Shown here: in pieces, positions 1 to 6,121 of the stretch
Layout: the number at the start of each line of letters is the position of its first letter
How positions within the stretch are numbered: position 1 is the first letter of the stretch
Assembly: GCA_946619625.1 (NCBI GenBank)
Contig: CAMOMF010000002.1
Location: 1-7,513, forward strand
Direction: 5' to 3'
DNA from: an uncultured Bacteroidales bacterium
GTDB taxonomy: Bacteria > Bacteroidota > Bacteroidia > Bacteroidales > Paludibacteraceae
DNA: 7,513 bases
The notes under the pieces: model-generated
Seen by the model: the letters and a program-made list of their open reading frames with translations, nothing else
Database searches by the model: none
Told to the model about the DNA's origin: nothing
Program-made: the position numbers and the translations under genes

Positions 1-95
1 ACATCCTGAACACTATATTGACGGAGTGCTATTTTCTTACTGATGTCGTACCCGCCCAGGCAAAGTGCCGAGAAAAATGCCAATACTACCCACAT
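1..95 (-). CDS. EamA/DMT-family transporter, N-terminal fragment
   Basis: Thirty-one codons read leftward from an ATG at 95-93 with no stop before the window edge. The peptide begins MWVVLAFFSALCLGGYDISK and continues KIALRQYSVQDV. A hydrophobic first helix (about residues 2-14) is followed by the G-x-YD-x-x-KK-x-x-L pattern that I associate with the start of Bacteroidetes EamA (drug/metabolite transporter) proteins, inner-membrane exporters with ten helices. Only the first helix is visible, so substrate cannot be judged. The start is supported by a Bacteroidetes-type promoter on the same strand at 124-154, whose -7 element lies about 29 nt before the ATG. The gene is divergent from the DUF4301 gene. 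The family call rests on a short N-terminal match and recall. Confidence 0.6.
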   Translation of the reverse strand, partial: MWVVLAFFSALCLGGYDISKKIALRQYSVQD

Positions 96-123
96 CACTA
101 ATCTTTATTGTTGAAATTTTGTG

Positions 124-154
124 CAAAGTTACGCTTTTTTTCTGACATTTGCAA
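124..154 (-). promoter_or_regulatory. Bacteroidetes-type promoter of the EamA gene
   Basis: On the minus strand TTG (154-152) is followed after exactly 20 nt by TAACTTTG (131-124). This matches the Bacteroidetes primary-sigma -33/-7 form (TTG, 19-21 nt, TAnnTTTG). Transcription would begin near 115-118, giving a leader of about 20-25 nt. Confidence 0.7.
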
Positions 155-202
155 CGATAAAGCACTTTTTTAGGGCATAAAATAACATTTTCTGCAAAAA
201 AC

Positions 203-235
203 TTTTGCATAAATGAAAAAAAAATATTAACTTTG
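203..235 (+). promoter_or_regulatory. Bacteroidetes-type promoter of the DUF4301 gene
   Basis: TTTTG (203-207) is followed after 20 nt by TAACTTTG (228-235), a full match to the Bacteroidetes -33/-7 form. The expected start site is near 241, leaving an unusually long leader of about 120 nt before the ATG at 365. Two repeated hairpins occupy the first part of that leader. Confidence 0.75.
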
Positions 236-239
236 CACC

Positions 240-294
240 CGCGTTCGGCATCATCGGATACGAATAACACTCGTGTTCGGCATCCTCGGACACG
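240..294 (+). repeat. Two direct repeats forming tandem hairpins in the leader
   Basis: A 20-bp unit at 243-262 (GTTCGGCATCATCGGATACG) recurs at 275-294 (GTTCGGCATCCTCGGACACG) with 18 of 20 bases equal and a 32-bp period. Each copy folds. The second forms an 8-bp stem, CGTGTTCG (272-279) with CGGACACG (287-294), around a 7-nt loop GCATCCT. The first forms the equivalent imperfect stem (240-247 with 255-262, one mismatch) around GCATCAT. Both lie just downstream of the predicted start site, so they would be at the 5' end of the mRNA. Function is unknown; a leader regulatory element, mRNA stabiliser or protein-binding site are possible. Confidence 0.6.
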
Positions 295-364
295 CAATGA
301 CCTTTCCGACCGTCCCTACCATGTGCCTGGGAGATTGAGTAATTTTTAACAAACACGCATATCT

Positions 365-1792
365 ATGTTTACACAAAGTGATTTAAGCCAACTGAGCGAA
401 AGAGGTATCAGTGAGGCAAAAGTGATGCAGCAGTTGCAATGTTTCAAAGACGGATTCCCCGCCCTGAATATTGTTGCCGCCAGTGCCCTTGGCAAGGGAA
501 TCATGAAACCGTCCAAGGCGGAGGAAGAAACGTATCTCAATGAGTGGTCTGCATATCTGGCAGGCGACCATACTATCCTCAAGTTTGTTCCCGCTTCCGG
601 CGCTGCCAGCCGTATGTTCAAGGACCTGTTCGAGTACCTTGAGACCGGCAAAGAGACGCCTTTCATCGACACCTTCTTTGGCGGAATAGAGCACTTCGCT
701 TTCTTCCCCGAACTGGTTCGCAAGGCAGGTATTGACACGCCTCGGCTGAAAGTAGTGGATGTGCTTCTCAATGGCATGCACTACGGGCAACTTCCAAAAG
801 GACTGTTGCTGTTCCATAGTTACCCCGATGGCGAGCGCACCCCTGCTTTGGAGCACATGGTGGAGGGCGCACTCTACGCGCAGAACTCCAAGAAAGAGGT
901 GAATCTGCATTTCACTGTTTCGCACGAGCACCTCGCACTTTTCGAGAAACACGTGGGCGAGCATTCGCGCGCGTATGAAGATAAGTATGGTGTGCACTAT
1001 CATATCTCTTTCTCCGAGCAGAAACCGTCCACCGACACCATCGCTGCGGACAAACATGGCGACCCATTCCGTACCAAGGACGGCAAGTTGCTCTTCCGTC
1101 CGGGAGGACACGGAGCACTCATCGAGAACCTCGGCGAACAGGAGGCGGACGTGGTATTTATCAAGAACATCGATAACGTGGTTCCTGACCGCCTCAAGGA
1201 ACCCACCGTACGCTACAAACGGCTGTTGGCGGGTATCCTCGTTAGCAAACAAGCCAAGGCTTTCCGCTATCTGCGCGAACTGGACCTGGGTATGGCTAAT
1301 CTGAAAGAAATCAAAACTTTCCTTAACGACGAGCTTTCAGTGGAACTGCCCGAATACACCTCCGACAGCATGCGCGCAGTGCTCAACCGCCCTATTCGTG
1401 TTTGCGGCATGGTTAAGAACGAGGGCGAGCCGGGAGGTGGACCTTTCCGCGTGAAAGAACCCGATGGACGCATTCAGAACCAGATACTGGAATCCAGCCA
1501 GATAGCCGACAAGAAACTGATGGCGACGGCTACTCACTTCAACCCGGTAGACCTCGTGTGTGGTATCCGCGACTACAAGGGCAATCGTTTCGACCTGCCT
1601 AAGTTTGTGGACCCCAAGACCGGCTTTATTTCGCAGAAATCCAAGGACGGACGAGAACTGCAGGCATTGGAATTGCCGGGACTCTGGAACGGCGCAATGG
1701 CTAATTGGAACACCATCTTTGTGGAAGTGCCCATCGAGACCTTCAACCCCGTGAAGACCGTCAACGACCTGCTGCGTCCACAGCATCAATAA
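365..1792 (+). CDS. DUF4301 family protein, nucleotidyltransferase-like
   Basis: This 475-residue protein starts at the only ATG that fits the leader and ends in TAA. I recognise it as DUF4301, an uncharacterised family common in Bacteroidales. Visible conserved blocks are KFVPASGAASRMFK (73-86), LPKGLLLFHSY (143-153), FTVSHEH (183-189), FRPGGHGALIENL (244-256), VFIKNIDNV (264-272) and VCGMVKNEGEPGGGPF (346-361). Three of these resemble, in order, the signatures of UDP-sugar pyrophosphorylases (GT-A fold): the glycine-rich G-x-x-(S/T)R-x-F/L loop, a P-x-G-(N/H)-G block and an N-x-DN segment. A nucleotidyltransferase-like fold is therefore my inference; no activity is known to me. No signal peptide or membrane segment is seen, so it is probably cytoplasmic. 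It heads a probable three-gene transcript with the nucleosidase-like and EF-hand-like genes. Confidence 0.85.
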   Translation: MFTQSDLSQLSERGISEAKVMQQLQCFKDGFPALNIVAASALGKGIMKPSKAEEETYLNEWSAYLAGDHTILKFVPASGAASRMFKDLFEYLETGKETPFIDTFFGGIEHFAFFPELVRKAGIDTPRLKVVDVLLNGMHYGQLPKGLLLFHSYPDGERTPALEHMVEGALYAQNSKKEVNLHFTVSHEHLALFEKHVGEHSRAYEDKYGVHYHISFSEQKPSTDTIAADKHGDPFRTKDGKLLFRPGGHGALIENLGEQEADVVFIKNIDNVVPDRLKEPTVRYKRLLAGILVSKQAKAFRYLRELDLGMANLKEIKTFLNDELSVELPEYTSDSMRAVLNRPIRVCGMVKNEGEPGGGPFRVKEPDGRIQNQILESSQIADKKLMATATHFNPVDLVCGIRDYKGNRFDLPKFVDPKTGFISQKSKDGRELQALELPGLWNGAMANWNTIFVEVPIETFNPVKTVNDLLRPQHQ

Positions 1793-1821
1793 CCAATGTC
1801 CACAATATCAATAACCAATAA
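1778..1821 (+). repeat. 22-bp tandem duplication across the DUF4301 stop codon
   Basis: Bases 1778-1797 (CCACAGCATCAATAACCAAT) recur at 1800-1819 with 18 of 20 matches and a 22-bp period. The first copy contains the last codons and the TAA (1790-1792) of the DUF4301 gene; the second is noncoding and lies before the next gene. It looks like a slippage duplication that lengthened the intergenic spacer. Confidence 0.6.
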
Positions 1822-1835
1822 TACTTGGAAATAAT

Positions 1836-2309
1836 ATGATACTAATTGCAGAAGAAGGCGAGCGTGCCTTGGCGGAACAGTATTTCCCCGGACAAGACAT
1901 ATTGGTGACCGGCGTGGGAGCACTGAATATCCTGCGCAGCCTGCGCGGCTTGCCATTGGATACACCGCTCATTAACATCGGATACGTGGGCTCTGCCAAC
2001 TACCGTATTGGCGCGATGGTAGAGGTGGGAGAAGTGCGACTTTGCCACCCCAATGTAACCTATAAGGAACCTTCCTACCACTTGCGCGGAGGACTCGCGG
2101 AGGAGTACCATATCCCTGTAGAACACAAGGACGTACCAATCTTCACGAGTGTTGATTTCGTCCTCCAGTCCAAGGAACACGACTGCGTTTTCGACATGGA
2201 ATTGGCGTTCATTGTCGGCATGGGCTTTACGGATGTCCGTGCCCTCAAGATTGTCAGCGACAACCTCTCGTTGCACGAGTACCATGATCTCACCAACGGA
2301 GTGGAGTAG
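1836..2309 (+). CDS. Nucleoside phosphorylase-like (MTA/SAH nucleosidase superfamily) protein
   Basis: This 157-residue protein shows purine nucleoside phosphorylase/nucleosidase superfamily (PNP_UDP_1) signatures in the expected order. These are a glycine-rich VTGVGALN (24-31), INIGYVGSAN (46-55, corresponding to the usual N-x-G-x-A/G-G block), GEVRLCHP (65-72), FDMELAFI (119-126, corresponding to V-x-ME with the ribose-binding Glu122) and LKIVSDNLS (137-145, whose Asp142 fits the catalytic Asp). An acidic EE at 6-7 may stand in for the N-terminal catalytic Glu of MTA/SAH nucleosidases. It is well short of the usual 220-240 residues, missing part of the middle. It would act on nucleoside N-glycosidic bonds in the cytoplasm; the substrate cannot be told. 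The gap to the gene before is 43 nt and to the gene after 42 nt. Confidence 0.75.
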   Translation: MILIAEEGERALAEQYFPGQDILVTGVGALNILRSLRGLPLDTPLINIGYVGSANYRIGAMVEVGEVRLCHPNVTYKEPSYHLRGGLAEEYHIPVEHKDVPIFTSVDFVLQSKEHDCVFDMELAFIVGMGFTDVRALKIVSDNLSLHEYHDLTNGVE

Positions 2310-2351
2310 AAAACTGATAGTATGAATGTGTAAATTATAAATCAATCTATA

Positions 2352-4136
2352 ATGAAGAAAAAGTATGATTGGAAGTTTGCCACTATTGGTGGCAACACTC
2401 GCGTACAAATCACCAAAGGCGAGGATATCCGCCATTTAGGTGAACTCGACCAAAAGATGTGGACCGTCCTGTCATGTCCCACAAAGGGCTTCGAGATGGA
2501 TGAGAAGACGCTTGCAATGCTTGCCCTCGACGGCGACGGTCATGTCAAGGTAAACGAGATAGTTGCCGCAGGCGAGTGGCTGTGCAGTGTGCTTAAAACA
2601 CCTGATACACTCCTGAAAGGCAAGGACTGTCTCCGCTTGGACGAGATTCAGGATGAGGCGATTCTGGCTGTTGCCAAGGAAGTGGCAGCCGGCAAGGACG
2701 AGGTGACACTGGCGGACGTAGAAGCGGCTGTCGCAGCCGTGACTATCGAAGCACAGCCCTTGCCCGAGGCGCCCTTTGCCGCGGATATTATTGCCGCCTA
2801 CAAGGATACGCAGGCGGCATACAGCGACTATTTCAAAAAGAAGGCGCTTGCAGCACTCGGATTGGCTACCATCGACCCCGAGACTCCGGTCCCCGGCATC
2901 GAGGAAACCAAGTGGGCGGAGATGGGCGAGAAGATAGCGGCCTTCGAGGCGGGTACTGCCGCCGCCAAGGATGCCAACGCTGCCGCCATTGCTGCCGCCA
3001 CCGCCAAGTATCAGGACTTGCGCAAGTTGCTCTATCTGAACCGCGACTTCTATACATTGCTCCGCAACTATATCACTTTCCAGGATTTCTATTCGCCTGA
3101 CCAGTCTGTCAAGGCGGTCTTCCAGGCAGGTACCTTGATTATTGACCAGCGTGCGTGTCACCTGTGTATGCGGGTGCAGAACGCAGGCGCACACGGAGCC
3201 ATGGCACCCGCCAGTGGCATTTATCTGCTGTACTGCACTTGCACTAATAAGCAGAAAGGTGTAACTATGGACATCGTTGCTGCCATGACGATGGGCGAGA
3301 CCGGCGACCTGTACGTCGGCAAAAATGCCATCTTCTATGACCGCGATGGTCTGGATTATGATGCTGTTGTTACCAAGATTATTGATAATCCAATCAGTCT
3401 CCGTCAAGCGTTCTGGAGTCCTTACCGCCGTCTGGCAAAGTGGATTGAAGACATGATCAACAAACGCGCCGCTGAGAAAGACTCCAAGATGATGGCAGAC
3501 ACCACCGCCAAACTGGAGACTGCGGCCGCCGAGACCGCCGAAAAGAAAGAAGCACCCAAAGTTGCTCCTTCGTTCGACATCGCCAAGTTCGCCGGCATTT
3601 TTGCCGCCATCGGCATGGCTGTCGGACTGATTGGCGCAGCACTGGCGGATTTCTTCAGAACTTTCACCGAATGGTATCACTGGGTGCTGTTCTTCGTAGT
3701 GTTGTTGCTCATTATCTCCGGACCGAGTATGATTATGGCATGGCTGAAACTGCGTCGTCGTAATATCGCTCCGCTGCTCAATGCCAACGGGTGGGCTGTC
3801 AATGCCGCTTCTATCGTCAATATTCCGTTCGGCGCTACTCTCACCGACCAAGTTAAGTTCCCCATTGTCAAGGCAAAGGATCCGTTTGCAGAGAAAATGC
3901 CCGCTTGGCAGAAATGGCTCATTGGTATTTGCTGTACTCTGGTTGTGCTCTGCTGTCTGTGGTTCGGCAATGTGTTGCTGGTGAAGCACGGCAAGGGTTG
4001 GGCTGCACCGCTGCGTTGGGTGGGTAAGGACGTGCCCGCCCAGACTGTTGAAGAACCCGCTCCGGCAGAGTCTGCAGCTGAGCCCGTTCAGGATGAAATG
4101 CTGCCCGTCTGCCCAAGCCAAACGGAAATTGAATAA
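2352..4136 (+). CDS. EF-hand-like membrane protein, Bacteroidales conserved hypothetical
   Basis: This 594-residue protein is of unknown function. The N-terminus (MKKKYDWKFATIGGNTRVQI, then HLGELDQKMWTVLSCP) matches a hypothetical family I know from Bacteroides, whose EF-hand-like loop follows. Here the loop is ALDGDGHVKVNE (58-69): Asp at loop positions 3 and 5, Gly at 6, Val at 8 and Glu at 12 are kept, but position 1 is Ala instead of Asp. A long Ala/Glu/Lys-rich helical region follows, then a Cys-rich patch (CHLC 269-272, YCTC 294-297). Three hydrophobic segments lie at about 413-435, 443-465 and 522-544. Between the last two is the loop RNIAPLLNANGWAVN (470-484) with NIPFG (490-494), which I recall from other Bacteroidetes membrane proteins. 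No N-terminal signal peptide is seen, so the large N-terminal part is probably cytoplasmic. Calcium binding is uncertain. Confidence 0.75.
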   Translation: MKKKYDWKFATIGGNTRVQITKGEDIRHLGELDQKMWTVLSCPTKGFEMDEKTLAMLALDGDGHVKVNEIVAAGEWLCSVLKTPDTLLKGKDCLRLDEIQDEAILAVAKEVAAGKDEVTLADVEAAVAAVTIEAQPLPEAPFAADIIAAYKDTQAAYSDYFKKKALAALGLATIDPETPVPGIEETKWAEMGEKIAAFEAGTAAAKDANAAAIAAATAKYQDLRKLLYLNRDFYTLLRNYITFQDFYSPDQSVKAVFQAGTLIIDQRACHLCMRVQNAGAHGAMAPASGIYLLYCTCTNKQKGVTMDIVAAMTMGETGDLYVGKNAIFYDRDGLDYDAVVTKIIDNPISLRQAFWSPYRRLAKWIEDMINKRAAEKDSKMMADTTAKLETAAAETAEKKEAPKVAPSFDIAKFAGIFAAIGMAVGLIGAALADFFRTFTEWYHWVLFFVVLLLIISGPSMIMAWLKLRRRNIAPLLNANGWAVNAASIVNIPFGATLTDQVKFPIVKAKDPFAEKMPAWQKWLIGICCTLVVLCCLWFGNVLLVKHGKGWAAPLRWVGKDVPAQTVEEPAPAESAAEPVQDEMLPVCPSQTEIE

Positions 4137-4162
4137 CTCAAGCGACAGAATAATTACTTTCC

Positions 4163-4197
4163 AAAGACGGCTATCTTTCAAGGTGGCCGCCTTTTTT
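4163..4197 (+). terminator. Rho-independent terminator after the three-gene unit
   Basis: Bases 4163-4176 pair with 4181-4194 as a 14-position stem with one mismatch (A4167/C4190) and two G-T pairs, closed by a TTCA loop. A run of six T (4192-4197) follows. It lies 27 nt after the stop codon of the EF-hand-like gene. On the minus strand no T-run follows the stem, so it should stop only rightward transcription. Confidence 0.85.
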
Positions 4198-4210
4198 CTT
4201 CAATGTTATA

Positions 4211-4681
4211 TTATTCATGGTGATACGGTTCACCGCGAAGGATAGTCATGGCGCGGTAAATCTGTTCCACAAACACCAGCCTTACCATTTGGTGCGAGAA
4301 TGTCATTTGTGACAAAGAAATCAACCCGTTCGCACGCCCGTACACCTCTTGGGAAAAACCGTACGGACCGCCCACTACAAATACCAAGTCTCTTCCGCTT
4401 GACATTTGTTTCTCCATCCACGACGCAAACTCTACCGAACGGTACTCTTTGCCGTGCTCGTCTAACAGAATAACCTGCGACGACGGTCCGATGCTTTTCA
4501 GTATCATTTCCCCCTCGGCTTGTTTCTGTTGCTCGAACGATAGCGACTTGGCATTCTTTAGTTCCGGCAGTACCCGCAACTCGAACGGCACGTAGTGAGT
4601 GAGACGTTTTTGGTAGTCAGATATCATCGCCTCAAGGGCTGTATTGGTGGTTTTTCCCACCACAAGTAGCGTTATTTTCAT
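4211..4681 (-). CDS. rlmH: 23S rRNA (pseudouridine-1915-N3)-methyltransferase RlmH
   Basis: RlmH is a small SPOUT-class enzyme that uses S-adenosylmethionine to methylate N3 of pseudouridine 1915 in helix 69 of 23S rRNA, acting on assembled 70S ribosomes. The 156-residue product has the usual family length. Diagnostic blocks are visible: MKITLLVVGK at the start, LLDEHGKEYRSVEFA (72-86), the SAM-binding knot segment FVVGGPYGFS (101-110), and LSQMTFSHQMVRLVFVEQ (123-140) followed by IYRAMTILRGEPYHHE, ending in the family's conserved C-terminal YHH. The frame stays open further upstream, but the ATG at 4681 is chosen because family members begin there and the promoter's -7 element lies at 4713-4720. 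It is convergent with the EF-hand-like gene and divergent from nadC. Confidence 0.95.
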   Translation of the reverse strand: MKITLLVVGKTTNTALEAMISDYQKRLTHYVPFELRVLPELKNAKSLSFEQQKQAEGEMILKSIGPSSQVILLDEHGKEYRSVEFASWMEKQMSSGRDLVFVVGGPYGFSQEVYGRANGLISLSQMTFSHQMVRLVFVEQIYRAMTILRGEPYHHE

Positions 4682-4709
4682 TTTTCTTTGCACTTTTCTT
4701 TGAAAAAGT

Positions 4710-4740
4710 TTGCAAAGATAAGAAAAATTTTGTAACTTTG
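4710..4740 (+). promoter_or_regulatory. nadC promoter
   Basis: TTG (4710-4712), 20-nt spacer, TAACTTTG (4733-4740): a full Bacteroidetes -33/-7 match. Expected start near 4747, giving a leader of about 25 nt to the nadC ATG. Confidence 0.8.
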
Positions 4741-4743
4741 CAA
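4713..4743 (-). promoter_or_regulatory. rlmH promoter
   Basis: On the minus strand TTG (4743-4741), 20-nt spacer, TATCTTTG (4720-4713). Expected start near 4706, giving a leader of about 25 nt to the rlmH ATG at 4681. It overlaps the nadC promoter almost completely. Confidence 0.75.
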
Positions 4744-4771
4744 ACTTTTTCTGAAAAAAACACCAAGAAAT

Positions 4772-5695
4772 ATGAATTATATCTCTCAAAAAGAGCTAAA
4801 CGAGCTCATCGGGCAGTGGTTTCGCGAAGATATCGGCGATGGCGACCACACCTCGCTCAGTTCCATTCCCGCCGAGGCAGAAGGCTGTCAGCAACTCATT
4901 TTGAAAGACACGGGTATCCTTGCCGGCGTGGAGGTCGCCAAGTATGTTATTCAGTACTTCGACCCGACGCTTCGCGTAGAATGGTACCTGAAAGATGGGG
5001 ATGCGGTCAAGCCCGGCGATATCGCCTTCCGCGTGTATGGCAAGGTGCGCAGTTTGTTGCAGGTAGAACGTACCATGCTCAACATCATGCAACGCATGTC
5101 CGGCATTGCCACCATGGCACACCACTATCAGCAGATGGTGGAGGGCACGGGTTGCACTATCCTCGACACTCGTAAGACTACGCCCGGACTTCGCCTGCTC
5201 GAAAAAGAGGCGGTACGCATCGGCGGAGCGCACAACCACCGTATCGGATTGTTCGATATGATTCTGCTGAAGGACAACCACGTCGATTTTGCAGGCGGTA
5301 CTGCTGCGGCAATCCACCGCGCCAAGGAGTATTGCAAGGCGAATGGCAAGGACCTCAAGATTGAGATTGAAGTGCGCAACCGCGCCGAAATAGATGCCGC
5401 ACTGCAAGAGGGTGGGGTGGACCGTATTATGCTCGATAATTTCACACCCGAGGCAACACGCGAAGCCGTGCAGTACATCCGAGAGCATTCGCCCAAAGGT
5501 CATGTCGATTGGAACGACCATGTGCCCAACTGGAAAAAACCGCAGCCCGGATATATCGAGATAGAGAGTTCCGGTGGCATCACCGCCGATACACTTCGCG
5601 ATTATGCCGAGTGTGGTGTTGATTTTATCTCTGTCGGAGCACTCACCCATTCCTTCAAGTGCCTCGACATGAGTTTCAAAGCCTACAAGGGTTAA
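4772..5695 (+). CDS. nadC: Nicotinate-nucleotide pyrophosphorylase (carboxylating), quinolinate phosphoribosyltransferase
   Basis: NadC converts quinolinate and PRPP to nicotinate mononucleotide, CO2 and pyrophosphate, the entry of the de novo NAD pathway, in the cytoplasm. The 307-residue product has all family blocks: DIGDGDHTS (20-28), LNIMQRMSGIAT (103-114), DTRKTTPGLRLLEKEAV (132-148), GGAHNHRIGLFDMILLKDNH (151-170, with the substrate-binding His and Lys), IEIEVRN (197-203), MLDNF (220-224), IESSGGI (264-270) and ISVGALTHS (286-294). It is about 20-25 residues longer than typical; the extra length lies at about 238-262 (a segment with HVDWNDHVPNW), which I believe occurs in other Bacteroidetes NadC proteins. 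The start is fixed by its promoter 25 nt upstream. nadA and nadB are not adjacent. Confidence 0.96.
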   Translation: MNYISQKELNELIGQWFREDIGDGDHTSLSSIPAEAEGCQQLILKDTGILAGVEVAKYVIQYFDPTLRVEWYLKDGDAVKPGDIAFRVYGKVRSLLQVERTMLNIMQRMSGIATMAHHYQQMVEGTGCTILDTRKTTPGLRLLEKEAVRIGGAHNHRIGLFDMILLKDNHVDFAGGTAAAIHRAKEYCKANGKDLKIEIEVRNRAEIDAALQEGGVDRIMLDNFTPEATREAVQYIREHSPKGHVDWNDHVPNWKKPQPGYIEIESSGGITADTLRDYAECGVDFISVGALTHSFKCLDMSFKAYKG

Positions 5696-5703
5696 CAGTC
5701 CAC

Positions 5704-5738
5704 AGCGCAGATTGACCGCGCTATGTATGAGTTTTTTT
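5704..5738 (+). terminator. Possible weak terminator after nadC
   Basis: AGCGC (5704-5708) pairs with GCGCT (5718-5722) around a 9-nt loop, and a run of seven T occurs at 5732-5738. The T-run is 9 nt from the stem, so this is a poor match to an intrinsic terminator. Confidence 0.3.
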
Positions 5739-5855
5739 GGGAGGCCTGTGCTACAATATGATTAGCGGGGTCTCCACTTTCTTTGTAAATTTATCCCGCT
5801 GCCGCACAATTTTGCCTCAAAAATACGAACAGAGTGTATTTTTCAGCCAAAAGAC

Positions 5856-5886
5856 TTGCATATGTCAAAAAAAAGTTGTACCTTTG
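5856..5886 (+). promoter_or_regulatory. Bacteroidetes-type promoter of the small-ORF/STAS-like unit
   Basis: TTG (5856-5858), 20-nt spacer, TACCTTTG (5879-5886). The expected start is near 5893, about 26 nt before the ATG at 5919. The promoter is intact although the first reading frame behind it seems damaged. Confidence 0.75.
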
Positions 5887-5918
5887 CACCCGAATACTAA
5901 AACATGCACTCTTATAAG

Positions 5919-6043
5919 ATGATGTCATTATCCGCTACAGCACTCCTGAGGAATACCATGCGGCATTTCAAGGGATGCTCAATGCCAAGCATGAATGGCT
6001 CGCACATGTGAAACAGCGTGAGAGAGAGTTGGGAATCAATTGA
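5919..6043 (+). pseudogene. Small frameshifted ORF, unknown function
   Basis: Behind the promoter an ATG at 5919 (followed by a second ATG) leads into a frame that ends after 30 codons with no protein-like character. A neighbouring frame, open from 5918 to a TGA at 6041-6043, reads like a real hydrophilic helical peptide: DDVIIRYSTPEEYHAAFQG, then MLNAKHEWLAHVKQRERELG and IN. It has a stop codon (TAA 5915-5917) directly before it and no ATG at its head. Inserting one base next to ATG-AT at 5919-5923 would join the ATG to this peptide, so a one-base deletion is the simplest reading; initiation at ATT 5927 is the alternative. I do not recognise the family. The region continues in the same frame after the TGA. 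Confidence 0.4.
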
Positions 6044-6052
6044 AGCGACATT

Positions 6053-6121
6053 ATGGACGTAACGACATTGATAAAACTGTATTTTGACTCGCCAAGCACA
6101 GGGCTGACCGAATTATGGTAA
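6053..6121 (+). CDS. Possible 22-residue ORF overlapping the STAS-like gene
   Basis: ATG at 6053 opens a 22-codon frame (MDVTTLIKLYFDSPSTGLTE, then LW) ending in TAA at 6119-6121. That stop overlaps the start of the next gene (ATG 6115) by 7 bp, which would suit translational coupling. It lies in the same frame as the damaged ORF before it, 9 nt after that ORF's TGA. It may therefore be the tail of one longer ancestral gene cut by a TGA, or a short upstream ORF setting translation of the STAS-like gene. No family recognised. Confidence 0.3.
   Translation: MDVTTLIKLYFDSPSTGLTELW

Larger units (their letters stand above)
4703..4750. repeat. 15-bp perfect inverted repeat carrying two opposed promoters
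   Basis: AAAAAGTTTGCAAAG (4703-4717) and CTTTGCAAACTTTTT (4736-4750) are perfect reverse complements separated by 18 bp. Each arm supplies the -33 of the promoter pointing inward from it and overlaps the -7 of the opposed one. The arrangement makes rlmH and nadC transcription mutually exclusive at the DNA level, by inference. Confidence 0.85.

Noticed and set aside
240..294. CRISPR array
   Set aside because: Only two imperfect 20-bp copies with a 12-bp spacer, each self-complementary; no further units and no cas genes.
383..1252. Long open frame on the minus strand inside the DUF4301 gene
   Set aside because: It mirrors the codon pattern of the real gene opposite and has no promoter or family-like blocks. 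The same applies to the long minus-strand frames inside the EF-hand-like and nadC genes.
5764..5800. Inverted repeat AGCGGG / CCCGCT between nadC and the next promoter
   Set aside because: Only six pairs with a 25-nt loop and no T-run; could easily be chance.
5737..5922. Open frame of 61 codons before the STAS-like unit
   Set aside because: It is biased to Cys, Phe and Lys from AT-rich DNA, overlaps the promoter at 5856-5886, and resembles no protein family.
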